Shown: piece after piece, positions 33,285 through 42,069 of the stretch
How the letters are laid out: the number at the start of each line of letters is the position of its first letter
How positions within the stretch are numbered: the first letter of the stretch is position 1
Notes under the pieces: model-generated
Database searches by the model: none
What the model was told of the DNA's origin: nothing
Seen by the model: the letters and a program-made list of their open reading frames with translations, nothing else
Assembly (NCBI GenBank): GCA_900757865.1
Contig: CAAEPH010000020.1
Coordinates: 1 to 47,564 of the forward strand
Length of the DNA stretch: 47,564 nt
Direction of reading: 5' to 3'
From: an uncultured Sutterella sp.
Lineage (GTDB): Bacteria > Pseudomonadota > Gammaproteobacteria > Burkholderiales > Burkholderiaceae_F
Position numbers and translations under genes: made by a program

Positions 33285-34280
33285 TTACTGCTGGGCTGGC
33301 GGCCAGTTTTCAAGACGCGAACCTAAAGTCAAACCATGAGCAGCAAGGACTTCCTTGATCTCATTCAGAGACTTACGACCCAAGTTAGGCGTCTTCAACA
33401 ATTCATTTTCTGTTCTCTGGATCAAATCGCCGATGTAGAAAATATTTTCGGCCTTGAGGCAGTTCGCAGAACGAACAGTAAGTTCGAGATCGTCGACAGG
33501 GCGTAACAAGATCGGATCCAATGGCGGCGGTGTGGGCTGTTCATCTTCCTCTTCCTCAGCTTCCGCTTCACCCTCAGGATGAATCGAGCCAAACACGGCC
33601 AGCTGATCTTGGAGGATGCGAACGGCTTCGCGTAACGCTTCTTCTGGACCGATAGCACCATTGGTTTCAATAGTGATTTCCAACTTATCCAAGTCCGTAC
33701 GCTGAGCAACACGAGCAGCCTGCACCTGATAGGCTACACGAAGAATTGGCGAGAACGACGCATCCATAATGATGCGGCCGATCTGAGTCTTCGAATAGTC
33801 ATCGTGGAACGCACGAACATCACCAGGCTGATAACCACGGCCCTTTTCAACCTTGACCTGCATCTCTAAACGGCCACCACTGAGATGAGCAATAACATGA
33901 TCAGGGTTGATGATGGTCACATCGTGCGGAACATCAAAATCAGCCGCCGTCACGACACCTTCACCTTCTTTACGAAGCGTAACAGTGACTTCATCACGGC
34001 CTTCTAATTTGAAGACGACGCCCTTCAAATTGAGCAAAATATCAACAACGTCCTCAATCACCCCATCGATCTGAGAGTATTCATGAACAACGCCATTGAT
34101 CGTAGCTTCCGTTGGAGCATACCCAATCATGGAGCTCAACAAGATGCGACGTAACGCATTACCCAAAGTGTGACCATAACCACGTTCGAAAGGTTCAAGC
34201 GTGATAACGGCGCTGTTGGGATTATTTTCTGAAACGGCCACTTCAACAGAGGTCGGCTTCAAAAGAGCGGTATTAGCCAT
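33285..34280 (-). CDS. rpoA: RNA polymerase alpha subunit
   Basis: Alpha subunit of 331 residues. The N-terminal domain (about 1-235) drives assembly, with GHTLGNALRRILLSSMIGYA as the dimer signature. An acidic linker (EAEAEEEEDEQ) leads to the C-terminal domain (about 255-325) that binds UP elements and activators. AAGGA lies eight bases before the ATG. Terminators on both sides suggest rpoA is its own transcription unit. Confidence 0.98.
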   Translation of the reverse strand: MANTALLKPTSVEVAVSENNPNSAVITLEPFERGYGHTLGNALRRILLSSMIGYAPTEATINGVVHEYSQIDGVIEDVVDILLNLKGVVFKLEGRDEVTVTLRKEGEGVVTAADFDVPHDVTIINPDHVIAHLSGGRLEMQVKVEKGRGYQPGDVRAFHDDYSKTQIGRIIMDASFSPILRVAYQVQAARVAQRTDLDKLEITIETNGAIGPEEALREAVRILQDQLAVFGSIHPEGEAEAEEEEDEQPTPPPLDPILLRPVDDLELTVRSANCLKAENIFYIGDLIQRTENELLKTPNLGRKSLNEIKEVLAAHGLTLGSRLENWPPAQQ

Positions 34281-34449
34281 TCTTTAAATCCTTTTTGATT
34301 CCCACTCACGCGTCAGGTAAGTGGAGGAATACGGTGATATCGAATCTGCGAATTTCGAAAATTACTCTATGAATAAGGTCATTCACAAAGTCGCAGGATA
34401 AAGCGCCTTAAACAACAAAGCGATTTATCTTGCTATTATCGACGATATG
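34281..34449 (-). promoter_or_regulatory. rpoA upstream region with a possible promoter
   Basis: After the rpsD terminator about 170 bases precede rpoA with no gene. A candidate promoter on the minus strand is TTGTGA, an 18-base spacer and TAATTT near 34360-34389. The match is weak, but some promoter is required if the terminator is efficient. Confidence 0.35.
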
Positions 34450-34484
34450 AGAGAAAAACGCGAGTGTAAGAACACTCGCGTTTT
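34450..34484 (-). terminator. intrinsic terminator after rpsD
   Basis: A perfect 12-base stem AAAACGCGAGTG and its complement around a six-base loop is followed by TTTTTCTCT on the minus strand, 59 bases after the rpsD stop. Confidence 0.85.
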
Positions 34485-34543
34485 AATTCCTACCGAAGGC
34501 TTCAAAAATCAACGCACTACATTGATTTCTGATTTAGGTTCAA

Positions 34544-35170
34544 TTAACGGGAGTAGCGTTCGATGATGAGCGCATCGTTAATTTCGTAAGCGACTTCGTC
34601 ACGAGCAGGAACGTTCTTAAACGTACCTTCGAACTTCTTCGCATCCACTTCAACCCAAGAAGGAAGACCGTTAGCCTGAGCGAGTTCAAGCGCTTCAGCA
34701 ATACGAGCCTGTTTCTGAGCCTTTTCGCGGACCGAAATCACGTCGCCAGCCTTGACATTGTAAGAAGGAATATTCACCTTCTTACCGTTGACAAGAATAG
34801 CGCCATGAGAAACGATCTGACGCGCTTCAGCGCGCGTGCTACCAAAACCCATGCGATAAACGACGTTGTCAAGACGGCTTTCAAGAAGCGTCAAGAGGTT
34901 ATCACCGGTATTACCGGTGCGACGTTCAGCTTCCGCGAAATAACGACGGAACTGACGTTCGAGCACACCGTACAAACGTTTCGCCTTCTGCGCTTCGCGC
35001 ATCTGGGCGCCGAAGTCGGACATGCGAGCTCCGGAAATCTTACCGTGCTGGCCCGGCTTGGAGTCAACGTCCTTAACCTTCGATTCAAACGAACGGCGGG
35101 CGCTCTTTAAATTAAGATCAATACCTTCGCGACGCGAAAGCTTGAGCTTAGGACCGAGATAACGTGCCAT
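34544..35170 (-). CDS. rpsD: 30S ribosomal protein S4
   Basis: S4 of 208 residues, a primary 16S-binding protein, with an S4 RNA-binding domain near residues 98-160 (LESRLDNVVYRMGFGSTRAEARQ region). The N-terminus lacks the Cys zinc knuckle, the zinc-free form. In E. coli S4 represses the alpha operon from the rpsM leader. It lies 99 bases after rpsK, with a small hairpin (TGTAGG/CCTACA, 35192-35208) in the gap. Confidence 0.98.
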   Translation of the reverse strand: MARYLGPKLKLSRREGIDLNLKSARRSFESKVKDVDSKPGQHGKISGARMSDFGAQMREAQKAKRLYGVLERQFRRYFAEAERRTGNTGDNLLTLLESRLDNVVYRMGFGSTRAEARQIVSHGAILVNGKKVNIPSYNVKAGDVISVREKAQKQARIAEALELAQANGLPSWVEVDAKKFEGTFKNVPARDEVAYEINDALIIERYSR

Positions 35171-35269
35171 TTAAAAATGCCTCTCTTATCCTGTAGGTAA
35201 TCCCTACATTAAGTCCAACTGCCTCAGTATGCAGAGGGACACGGGATTCAACAGAAAAAATTTATTAAC

Positions 35270-35677
35270 TTAAACGCGACGACGCTTGGAAGGACGAACC
35301 CCATTGTGAGGGATCGGCGTCACATCCTGAATGGACGTCACACGAATGCCAAGAGCATTTAACGCGCGAACAGAAGATTCGCGGCCAGGACCAGGGCCCC
35401 AAATGCGGACTTCAACATTCTTCAAACCATATTCAAGAGCGATCTTACCCGCGTGATCCGCAGCCACCTGGGCGGCAAACGGCGTGGACTTACGAGAGCC
35501 CTTGAAACCCTGAGCACCAGAGGAAGACGCAGCAATAGCGTTACCCTGACGGTCAGTAATGGTGATAATGGTGTTGTTAAAGGAAGCGTGAACGTGAGCG
35601 ATACCTTCCGTCACGACCTTTTTGACTTTCTTACGAGCACGCTGCCCAGCAGCCTGCTTGTTATTATTGCCAGCCAT
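35270..35677 (-). CDS. rpsK: 30S ribosomal protein S11
   Basis: S11 of 135 residues, part of the platform near the mRNA exit. The family core AHVHASFNNTIITITDRQGN and the C-terminal PHNGVRPSKRRRV are clear. It lies 11 bases after rpsM. Confidence 0.98.
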   Translation of the reverse strand: MAGNNNKQAAGQRARKKVKKVVTEGIAHVHASFNNTIITITDRQGNAIAASSSGAQGFKGSRKSTPFAAQVAADHAGKIALEYGLKNVEVRIWGPGPGRESSVRALNALGIRVTSIQDVTPIPHNGVRPSKRRRV

Positions 35678-35688
35678 ACTTATCCTTC

Positions 35689-36054
35689 TTACTTCTTAAG
35701 CGTCACACCAGCCTTACGCGGGCCTTTACGGGTGCGAGCATTCGTACGGGTACGCTGACCGCGAACGGGCAAGCCCTTGCGATGACGCATACCACGATAG
35801 GTGCCAAGGTCGATCAAACGCTTGATCGACAACTGGATTTCACGACGCAAATCGCCTTCAACCGTGATCTTGGAAATTTGATCACGAATGAGTTCGAGCT
35901 CAGCGTCAGTCAAATCTTTGACCTTTTTGGAAAAATCAATACCGCAAGCGGTGAGGATCTCACGAGCGCGAGAACGGCCAATGCCATAAATGGCAGTCAA
36001 ACCGATCTCAGCGTGTTGCTGCGGTGGAATATTAATACCGGCGATACGAGCCAT
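35689..36054 (-). CDS. rpsM: 30S ribosomal protein S13
   Basis: S13 of 121 residues, in the subunit head and contacting the P-site tRNA through its basic tail. The start MARIAGINIP, the helix-hairpin-helix AIYGIGRSRA and the RGMRHRKGLPVRGQRT motif identify it. It lies 11 bases after rpmJ. Confidence 0.98.
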   Translation of the reverse strand: MARIAGINIPPQQHAEIGLTAIYGIGRSRAREILTACGIDFSKKVKDLTDAELELIRDQISKITVEGDLRREIQLSIKRLIDLGTYRGMRHRKGLPVRGQRTRTNARTRKGPRKAGVTLKK

Positions 36055-36065
36055 TTTGTACCTCT

Positions 36066-36179
36066 TTAGCCTTGACGCTGCTTATGACGCGGATCAGCAC
36101 AGATCACACGCACAACGCCATTACGCTTGATGATCTTGCACTTACGGCACATCTTTTTGACCGAAGCGTTAACCTTCAT
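36066..36179 (-). CDS. rpmJ: 50S ribosomal protein L36
   Basis: A 37-residue L36 reading MKVNASVKKMCRKCKIIKRN at its start. A complete zinc ribbon is present (C11, C14, C27, H32), the zinc-dependent form. It heads the rpmJ-rpsM-rpsK-rpsD unit and lies 262 bases after secY; infA, usual at this position in betaproteobacteria, is absent. Confidence 0.95.
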   Translation of the reverse strand: MKVNASVKKMCRKCKIIKRNGVVRVICADPRHKQRQG

Positions 36180-36236
36180 TCTATTCTCCACGTGCAATGA
36201 GCACGGATAACAATGCACAACGGCAGGAAACGACAG

Positions 36237-36265
36237 AGCATACTACAGGTTCCTGAGAGATGCAA
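36237..36265 (-). promoter_or_regulatory. promoter of rpmJ-rpsM-rpsK-rpsD
   Basis: The minus strand has TTGCAT (36260-36265), a 17-base spacer and TATGCT (36237-36242). It gives a leader of about 50 bases before rpmJ. The -35 box is the same as that of the spc operon promoter. Confidence 0.6.
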
Positions 36266-36319
36266 GCGAAAAACGAGCGTAGTGCACAGCGTTAACACTT
36301 TACATCGTCTAGACAAGTT

Positions 36320-36353
36320 CAGAGAGTGAATCTTAAGAAAGGTTCACCCTCTG
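36320..36353 (-). terminator. hairpin after secY
   Basis: On the minus strand CAGAGGGTGAA pairs with TTCACTCTCTG (11 pairs, one G-T wobble) over a 12-base loop. A clean T run is lacking, so it may be a processing site or a Rho-assisted terminator. Confidence 0.5.
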
Positions 36354-36441
36354 ATTTGTCCCCGTCCATCTCCATCATAAAATAAGAACTATTCTGTGTG
36401 GAAATGGGCATTGTAGGGTTATTAGTCCAATGCAAGTATGA

Positions 36442-37770
36442 TTACTTGGATCGGCCTATGCCACGGAAGGACGTCTTCCGTAACAAACTTTCATACTGGT
36501 GCGTCATCATGTAGGCCTGAACCTGAGTCATAAAGTCCATCGTTACAACCACCACAATCAGCAGCGATGTACCACCGAAATAGAACGGTACGTTAAAACG
36601 AAGGTTTAAGAACTCTGGCACTAAGCACACAAAGACCAGATAAATCGCACCGCCTAACGTCAAGCGAACTAACACTCGATCGATATAGCGAGCAGTCTGT
36701 TCTCCTGGTCGAATACCAGGGATGAAAGCACCACCTTTTTTCAGATTCTCTGCAGTTTCTTTCGGATTGAAAACCAAAGCCGTATAGAAATAAGCAAAGA
36801 AAATAATCAGCACTGCGTACAGCAATGTGTAGAGAGGCTGTCCGGGCGACAATGCCGCTGCTAAGTCTCGAATCCAGCGAGTGGAATCACCACTCGTGAA
36901 CCAACCCGCCAAGGTGGCTGGGAAGAGAATTAAAGACGAAGCAAAAATAGGAGGAATCACACCCGACATATTCATCTTCAGAGGCAAGTACGAGCTCTTA
37001 CCCCCGTAGATTTTGTTACCGACTTGCTGTTTGGCATAGTTAACGGTAATGCGACGTTGACCACGCTCAACAAACACAACAAAGGCCGTAACAGCGAGAA
37101 TGATGGCAATCACGAAAATCGCAGCCAAGGGGCTAATAGCACCCGTAGAAACTAACTGGAATAAACCAGAAGCACCATTTGGCAGTCCAGCAACAATACC
37201 GGAGAAGATGATAATCGAGATACCGTTTCCTAAACCTCGCTCAGTGATTTGTTCACCGAGCCACATCAGGAACATCGTTCCTGTCAGCAAGGAGACTGTA
37301 GTCGTCAACCGGAACATATAACCGGGATCAATGACAAGTCCCGCTTGCGTTTCAAGAGCGACGGCGATACCTGCGCCTTGGAAAAGACCCAATAACAACG
37401 TTCCATAACGTGTGTATTGGGTAATCTTTCGACGACCAGATTCGCCTTCCTTACGCAAGGCTTCAAGCGACGGTAAAACGTACGACAGCATCTGCATAAT
37501 AATCGATGCAGAGATGTACGGCATGATACCGAGCGCAAACACCGAGAAGCGCGAGAGAGCGCCACCGGAGAACATGTTGAACAGCCCGAGAATGCCCCCC
37601 TGCTGCTCATTGAAGAGCTGCTTGAGCATATCGGGATCAATACCTGGCACTGGCACATGTGCACCAATGCGGTAAACAACTAACGCGAGCGCTAAGAAGA
37701 TCAGGCGACCTTTAAGGTCGCCATACTTGCTGAGGCCCGACTGTTGCTTTGAGCTAGGGCTGATCGCCAC
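36442..37770 (-). CDS. secY: Sec translocon channel subunit SecY
   Basis: SecY of 442 residues with ten membrane helices; it forms the protein-conducting channel with SecE and SecG. Signatures include PGIDPDMLKQLF, the plug-region GGALSRFSVFALGIMPYISA and the cytoplasmic loop ERGQRRITVNYA that binds SecA and the ribosome. It ends the spc operon, 26 bases after rplO. Confidence 0.98.
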   Translation of the reverse strand: MAISPSSKQQSGLSKYGDLKGRLIFLALALVVYRIGAHVPVPGIDPDMLKQLFNEQQGGILGLFNMFSGGALSRFSVFALGIMPYISASIIMQMLSYVLPSLEALRKEGESGRRKITQYTRYGTLLLGLFQGAGIAVALETQAGLVIDPGYMFRLTTTVSLLTGTMFLMWLGEQITERGLGNGISIIIFSGIVAGLPNGASGLFQLVSTGAISPLAAIFVIAIILAVTAFVVFVERGQRRITVNYAKQQVGNKIYGGKSSYLPLKMNMSGVIPPIFASSLILFPATLAGWFTSGDSTRWIRDLAAALSPGQPLYTLLYAVLIIFFAYFYTALVFNPKETAENLKKGGAFIPGIRPGEQTARYIDRVLVRLTLGGAIYLVFVCLVPEFLNLRFNVPFYFGGTSLLIVVVVTMDFMTQVQAYMMTHQYESLLRKTSFRGIGRSK

Positions 37771-37796
37771 GTCGGTGTCCTCTTTGGTTAAATGTC

Positions 37797-38237
37797 TTAT
37801 TCGTTGTCGACCACGGAACCACCAGCAGCTTCGATAGCAGCACGGGCACCCTTGGTGACGCCAAGACCACGCACAGTCACTTTACGAGTGATAGCACCCG
37901 ACAAAATGACACGCGCTTTTTGAGCGAGAGGCGAAATCACATTGGCATTCTTGAGAACGCACAAATCGATTTCATCAACGCCCAAACGTTCCAAATCAGA
38001 CAGACGCACCACTTCGCAGAACTTGCGAGTGAGCGAAGCAAATCCGCGCTTCGGCAAGCGACGGTACATAGGCATCTGACCGCCTTCAAAGCCAACTTTG
38101 TGGAAGCCACCAGCACGTGACTTCTGGCCTTTGTGACCACGGCCAGCTGTCTTGCCCCAGCCACTACCGACACCGCGACCAACGCGATGTGCAGTGTGCT
38201 TCGAGCCCTCAGCGGGCTTAATCGTATTTAAACGCAT
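37797..38237 (-). CDS. rplO: 50S ribosomal protein L15
   Basis: L15 of 146 residues, with MRLNTIKPAEGSK and the Gly-rich RVGRGVGSGWGKTAGRGHKG loop. GAGAGG lies nine bases before the ATG at 38237; longer in-frame starts overlap rpmD and are not needed. Confidence 0.97.
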   Translation of the reverse strand: MRLNTIKPAEGSKHTAHRVGRGVGSGWGKTAGRGHKGQKSRAGGFHKVGFEGGQMPMYRRLPKRGFASLTRKFCEVVRLSDLERLGVDEIDLCVLKNANVISPLAQKARVILSGAITRKVTVRGLGVTKGARAAIEAAGGSVVDNE

Positions 38238-38254
38238 TTCCATAAACCTCTCGA

Positions 38255-38437
38255 TCATTCGGCGCGAACTAAGTACGCAACCTTGTTGATCATGCCACGG
38301 ACAGCCGGCGTATCTTCGAGAACGCTAACGCTGTTGAGCTTACGTAAGCCCAAACCGCGAAGTGTTGCACGATGATCAGCCTTGGTGCCAATCGGGCTCT
38401 TAACCAGCGTAACCTTAACGGTCTTCTTTTCGGACAT
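38255..38437 (-). CDS. rpmD: 50S ribosomal protein L30
   Basis: L30 of 60 residues, with the family core VTLVKSPIGTKADHRATLRG and LRKLNSVSVLEDTPAVRGMI. It lies 15 bases after rpsE. Confidence 0.97.
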   Translation of the reverse strand: MSEKKTVKVTLVKSPIGTKADHRATLRGLGLRKLNSVSVLEDTPAVRGMINKVAYLVRAE

Positions 38438-38452
38438 GTCTAGGTCTCCTGA

Positions 38453-38974
38453 TTAACCGAGCAATTCTTCAACTGTCTTGCCACGCTTAGCAGCAATGTC
38501 AGAAGGAGAATGCAAGTTAGAAAGAGCGTTGAGCGTGGCGCGAACCAAGTTGTAGGGGTTCGTAGAACCGTAGGCCTTAGCCACCACGTTGCGAATACCA
38601 ACAGCTTCGCAAACAGCACGCATCGGACCACCAGCGATCACACCAGTACCTTCAGAAGCCGGCATCATGATCACGCGAGAAGCGCCATGACGGCCCTCCA
38701 CGGCGTGATAAAGCGTACCGTTCTTCAGAGGAACGCGAATCATGGAATGACGAGCACGATCCATCGCTTTGGAAACGGACTGGGGCACTTCGCGGGATTT
38801 ACCCGTGCCCATACCGACACGACCATCAGCATCGCCAACAACGGTAAGAGCAGCAAACGCGAGAATGCGACCACCCTTAACCACCTTCGTCACGCGGTTA
38901 ACCGCGATCATTTTTTCAACCAAGCCATCGCCCTGTTCGTCGACTGCCTGATTCTTAGCTTGAACCTTAGCCAT
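38453..38974 (-). CDS. rpsE: 30S ribosomal protein S5
   Basis: S5 of 173 residues, with the double-stranded RNA-binding N-terminal domain (LVEKMIAVNRVTKVVKGGR), GRVGMGTGKSREVPQ and a C-terminal domain. It contributes to decoding accuracy and mRNA entry. It lies 11 bases after rplR. Confidence 0.98.
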   Translation of the reverse strand: MAKVQAKNQAVDEQGDGLVEKMIAVNRVTKVVKGGRILAFAALTVVGDADGRVGMGTGKSREVPQSVSKAMDRARHSMIRVPLKNGTLYHAVEGRHGASRVIMMPASEGTGVIAGGPMRAVCEAVGIRNVVAKAYGSTNPYNLVRATLNALSNLHSPSDIAAKRGKTVEELLG

Positions 38975-38985
38975 TTCGCCCTGCC

Positions 38986-39342
38986 TTAGAACTTGAGACC
39001 GGCTTCACGCGCAGCTTCAGCAAGCGCGGCAACACGGCCATGGTAACGGTAGCCGGAACGGTCAAAAGCGCAGGATTCAATACCGGCAGCCTTCGCCTTT
39101 TCAGCCAAACGAGCGCCAACGATCTTAGCAGCGGCAATGTTACCGCCGTTGGAGAGCTGGGCACGAACTTCGGGTTCGACCGTAGAGGCCGAAACCAGCG
39201 TACGGCCGTTATCGGCCGAAATAATGCTGGCGTAAATGTGCAGATTGGTACGATGAACCGTCAGGCGATCGACCTGCTGCAACAGAATGCGAGCGCGCGT
39301 AGCACGAGCACGGCGCAGGCGGCTTTGTTTCTTGTTGATCAT
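38986..39342 (-). CDS. rplR: 50S ribosomal protein L18
   Basis: L18 of 118 residues, a 5S rRNA-binding protein. Family features are RLRRARATRARI, RLTVHRTNLHIYA and FDRSGYRYHGRVAALAEAAR. It lies 15 bases after rplF. Confidence 0.98.
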   Translation of the reverse strand: MINKKQSRLRRARATRARILLQQVDRLTVHRTNLHIYASIISADNGRTLVSASTVEPEVRAQLSNGGNIAAAKIVGARLAEKAKAAGIESCAFDRSGYRYHGRVAALAEAAREAGLKF

Positions 39343-39357
39343 TTTATATCGCCCCGA

Positions 39358-39891
39358 TTACTTCTTCTTCGTTTCTTTAATCACAACGACTTCATCGGCA
39401 TAACGCACACCCTTTCCCTTGTAGGGTTCGGGCTTACGATAGGCACGAATCACAGCAGCGGTCTGGGCCACTTTCTGCTTGTCGGCTCCCTTGATCACGA
39501 TATCTGTCTGGCTGGGGGTTTCAACCTTAACGCCAGCAGGCATCTTGTGCACCACAGGGTGAGAGAAACCGAGCGAGAGGTTCAAGGTATCACCCTGAGC
39601 CTGAGCACGGAAGCCCACGCCAACGAGACGTAATTTCTTTTCGAAACCAACAGAACACCCCTTGACCATATCGGCGACAAGAGCGCGCATGGTACCAACG
39701 TTAGCGTTGGCTTCGCGGGTATCTGCAAGTTGTTCGAAGTGCAAGGCATCGCCTTCTTCCTTGATAGCAACCAAAGGAAGAATGTGCATCGACACTTCAC
39801 CAACAGGCCCTTTCACAGTGATGTTATCAGCGGTAAGCGTGTAGCTGACGCCCTTAACCACGTGAACGGGAATCTTAGCAATTCGACTCAT
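39358..39891 (-). CDS. rplF: 50S ribosomal protein L6
   Basis: L6 of 177 residues with two similar domains and the C-terminal RKPEPYKGKGVRYADE signature. AGGAG lies six bases before the ATG at 39891; the open frame upstream overlaps rpsH. It lies 14 bases after rpsH. Confidence 0.98.
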   Translation of the reverse strand: MSRIAKIPVHVVKGVSYTLTADNITVKGPVGEVSMHILPLVAIKEEGDALHFEQLADTREANANVGTMRALVADMVKGCSVGFEKKLRLVGVGFRAQAQGDTLNLSLGFSHPVVHKMPAGVKVETPSQTDIVIKGADKQKVAQTAAVIRAYRKPEPYKGKGVRYADEVVVIKETKKK

Positions 39892-39905
39892 TTCACACTC
39901 CTGGA

Positions 39906-40301
39906 TTAAGCGACGTAGCAAAGAACTTCACCACCGATACCAGCTGCACGAGCTGCGCGATCGGTCATCACACCGCGGGGGGTGGACACGATAGCGATTC
40001 CCAAGCCATTCATCACCTGAGGAATAGAACCGTGGTTCTTGTAAATACGGAGGCCAGGGCGAGAAACGCGTTCGATGCGTTCAATCACTGGACGGCCAGC
40101 ATAGTACTTCAAACCGATATGAAGTTCGGGTTTGCCTTCGTTGGCTTCAACGGTGTAGCCGTCAATGTAGCCTTCATCCTTGAGGACCTTGGCGATAGCC
40201 ACCTTCAACTTGGAAGACGGCATGACGACTTCAGCCTTATCGACGATCTGACCGTTACGAATACGGGTCAGCATGTCGGCGATCGGATCACTCATACTCA
40301 T
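39906..40301 (-). CDS. rpsH: 30S ribosomal protein S8
   Basis: S8 of 131 residues, a primary 16S-binding protein that in E. coli also represses the spc operon at the rplE start. DPIADMLTRIRN and STPRGVMTDRAARAAGIGGE are signatures. Two ATGs lie two codons apart; the first, at 40301, has GGAGA eight bases upstream. Confidence 0.98.
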   Translation of the reverse strand: MSMSDPIADMLTRIRNGQIVDKAEVVMPSSKLKVAIAKVLKDEGYIDGYTVEANEGKPELHIGLKYYAGRPVIERIERVSRPGLRIYKNHGSIPQVMNGLGIAIVSTPRGVMTDRAARAAGIGGEVLCYVA

Positions 40302-40318
40302 TGTCGTAATCTCCTCGC

Positions 40319-40624
40319 TTACCAGCTAGCCTTGACAAGGCCAGGAATGTCACCGCGCATAGCGGCATCACGAATCATGCCACGGCACAAACCGAACTTA
40401 CGGAACGTGCCACGGGGACGGCCAGTAATCGCACAACGGTTACGCTGGCGAACGGGACTTGCGTCACGAGGGAGGGCCTGCAACTTGGCACGAGCCTCCA
40501 ATCGTTCTTCCATCGAGCGGGTAGCGTCGTTAATAATTTCCTTGAGGGCGGCGCGTTTGGCCGCGTACTTGGCAACCGTAGCAGCACGTTTGGCTTCACG
40601 GTTAATCAGAGCAAGTTTTGCCAT
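40319..40624 (-). CDS. rpsN: 30S ribosomal protein S14
   Basis: Long-form S14 of 101 residues. Only two cysteines occur in the NRCAITGRPRG...GLCR region, so the zinc CxxC motifs are incomplete: the zinc-independent form. It lies 12 bases after rplE. Confidence 0.97.
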   Translation of the reverse strand: MAKLALINREAKRAATVAKYAAKRAALKEIINDATRSMEERLEARAKLQALPRDASPVRQRNRCAITGRPRGTFRKFGLCRGMIRDAAMRGDIPGLVKASW

Positions 40625-40636
40625 TTTGCGTCAACC

Positions 40637-41176
40637 TCAGTTACGGAACGGGAAGTGGAAACCAGCAAGAAGCGCCTTGGCTTCTTCGTCCGTCTTCGCC
40701 GTCGTGGTGATAGAAATATTCAACCCGCGAACCGCGTCGATCTTGTCGTATTCGATTTCCGGGAAAATAATCTGTTCTTTCAAACCAATGTTGTAGTTGC
40801 CGCGACCATCGAAAGCACGACCAGACACACCACGGAAGTCACGAACGCGTGGGAAAGCCACCGTCACGAGACGATCGAGGAAGTCATACATGCGTTCGCC
40901 GCGCAACGTCACCATACAACCGATAGGCATATTTTCACGAATCTTAAAGTTCGCAATAGCCTTACGGGTACGCGTTACAACAGGCTTCTGACCAGCGATC
41001 TTGGTCATATCACCAAGCGCGTTGTCAACTAACTTCTTGTCATTAACAGCTTCACCGACACCCATGTTCAACGTGATCTTGGTGATACGCGGAACCTGCA
41101 TCGTCGTCTTGTAGCCGAACTTCTTCATGAGTTCGGGGACAATGGTGTCGTGATACATAGAACTAAAACGAGACAT
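40637..41176 (-). CDS. rplE: 50S ribosomal protein L5
   Basis: L5 of 179 residues, the E. coli length; it binds 5S rRNA and contacts the small subunit. MQVPRITKITLNMGVGEA and FPEIEYDKIDAVRGLNI are family features. GAGGG lies just before the ATG at 41176, which excludes a start four codons upstream. Confidence 0.98.
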   Translation of the reverse strand: MSRFSSMYHDTIVPELMKKFGYKTTMQVPRITKITLNMGVGEAVNDKKLVDNALGDMTKIAGQKPVVTRTRKAIANFKIRENMPIGCMVTLRGERMYDFLDRLVTVAFPRVRDFRGVSGRAFDGRGNYNIGLKEQIIFPEIEYDKIDAVRGLNISITTTAKTDEEAKALLAGFHFPFRN

Positions 41177-41187
41177 TGTCACCCTCA

Positions 41188-41508
41188 TTAAGCCTTAGCG
41201 CCAACTTCAGCGCCGTTGCTCTTGAAAACACGAACCTTCTTGCCGTCGATTTCTTTGAAACCAACGCGGTCACCCTTGCCAGTGGCGGGGTTAACCAACA
41301 TCAGGTTCGACTGATCAATCGGCTTGGTCTTGTCAACGATGCCACCTTCAATCCCGAGCTGGGGATTGGGGCGAACATGCTTTTTGACCACATTCACGCC
41401 TTCAACGATCACATGACGATCGTCAACGCGGGAGAGGACGGTGCCCTTGGAGCCTTTATCGCGGCCAGCAATGACGATAACTTCGTCACCCTTACGGATA
41501 CGTTGCAT
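41188..41508 (-). CDS. rplX: 50S ribosomal protein L24
   Basis: L24 of 106 residues, an assembly initiator, with the KOW motif GDEVIVIAGRDKGSKGTV and VVKKHVRPNPQLGIEGGI. It lies 15 bases after rplN. Confidence 0.98.
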   Translation of the reverse strand: MQRIRKGDEVIVIAGRDKGSKGTVLSRVDDRHVIVEGVNVVKKHVRPNPQLGIEGGIVDKTKPIDQSNLMLVNPATGKGDRVGFKEIDGKKVRVFKSNGAEVGAKA

Positions 41509-41523
41509 CGCTTCTCCTTCCTA

Positions 41524-41892
41524 TTAAAGAACTTCAGGAGCGAGAGACACAATCTTCATGAACTGTTCGGTACGCAATTCACGCGTAACCGGCCCGAAGA
41601 TACGGGTGCCAATCGGCTCTAACTTGCTATTAAGAAGAACGGCGGCATTGCCATCAAAATTGATGGTGGAGCCGTCGGGGCGGCGAACGCCGTGAGCCGT
41701 ACGGACCACGACAGCGTTGTAAACTTCGCCCTTCTTTACACGGCCACGCGGGGCCGCTTCTTTGACAGTCACTTTAATGACGTCACCGATGTTGGCGTAG
41801 CGTCGCTTGGAGCCACCCAACACCTTGATACACATCACTGAACGCGCACCGGTGTTATCGGCCACGTCCAGTCGGCTTTGCATCTGAATCAT
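41524..41892 (-). CDS. rplN: 50S ribosomal protein L14
   Basis: L14 of 122 residues, starting MIQMQSRLDVADNTGARSV, and the site of RsfS binding in the family. First gene of the spc unit, preceded by a promoter and a structured leader of about 170 bases. Confidence 0.98.
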   Translation of the reverse strand: MIQMQSRLDVADNTGARSVMCIKVLGGSKRRYANIGDVIKVTVKEAAPRGRVKKGEVYNAVVVRTAHGVRRPDGSTINFDGNAAVLLNSKLEPIGTRIFGPVTRELRTEQFMKIVSLAPEVL

Positions 41893-42063
41893 GGTTTATA
41901 AAATCCCAACTTATTCCACATTAGCGGATAGTATTGGTCCCGTTTCGGGAGGAAGAATAGCTGATGGCCGACTCGGAAGCCCTATCTAAAATAGGGGAAG
42001 GCGGACATCGACTACTCCGAGAAAATCGCCCGGCATACCGCTAGGAGTATCCCGGGCGATAGA
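41893..42063 (-). promoter_or_regulatory. structured leader RNA of the spc operon (upstream of rplN)
   Basis: The predicted transcript begins almost directly with a strong hairpin at 42025-42060: ATCGCCCGG pairs perfectly with CCGGGCGAT, with an inner ATAC/GTAT stem, and TTTTC follows. A second domain has an outer stem CTCGGA/TCCGAG and an inner stem CCCTA/TAGGG between about 41972 and 42022. The remaining 70 bases lead to rplN. I recognise no known leader family. Possible roles are 5'-end protection, attenuation or autogenous control. Confidence 0.5.
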
Positions 42064-42069
42064 AGACGC

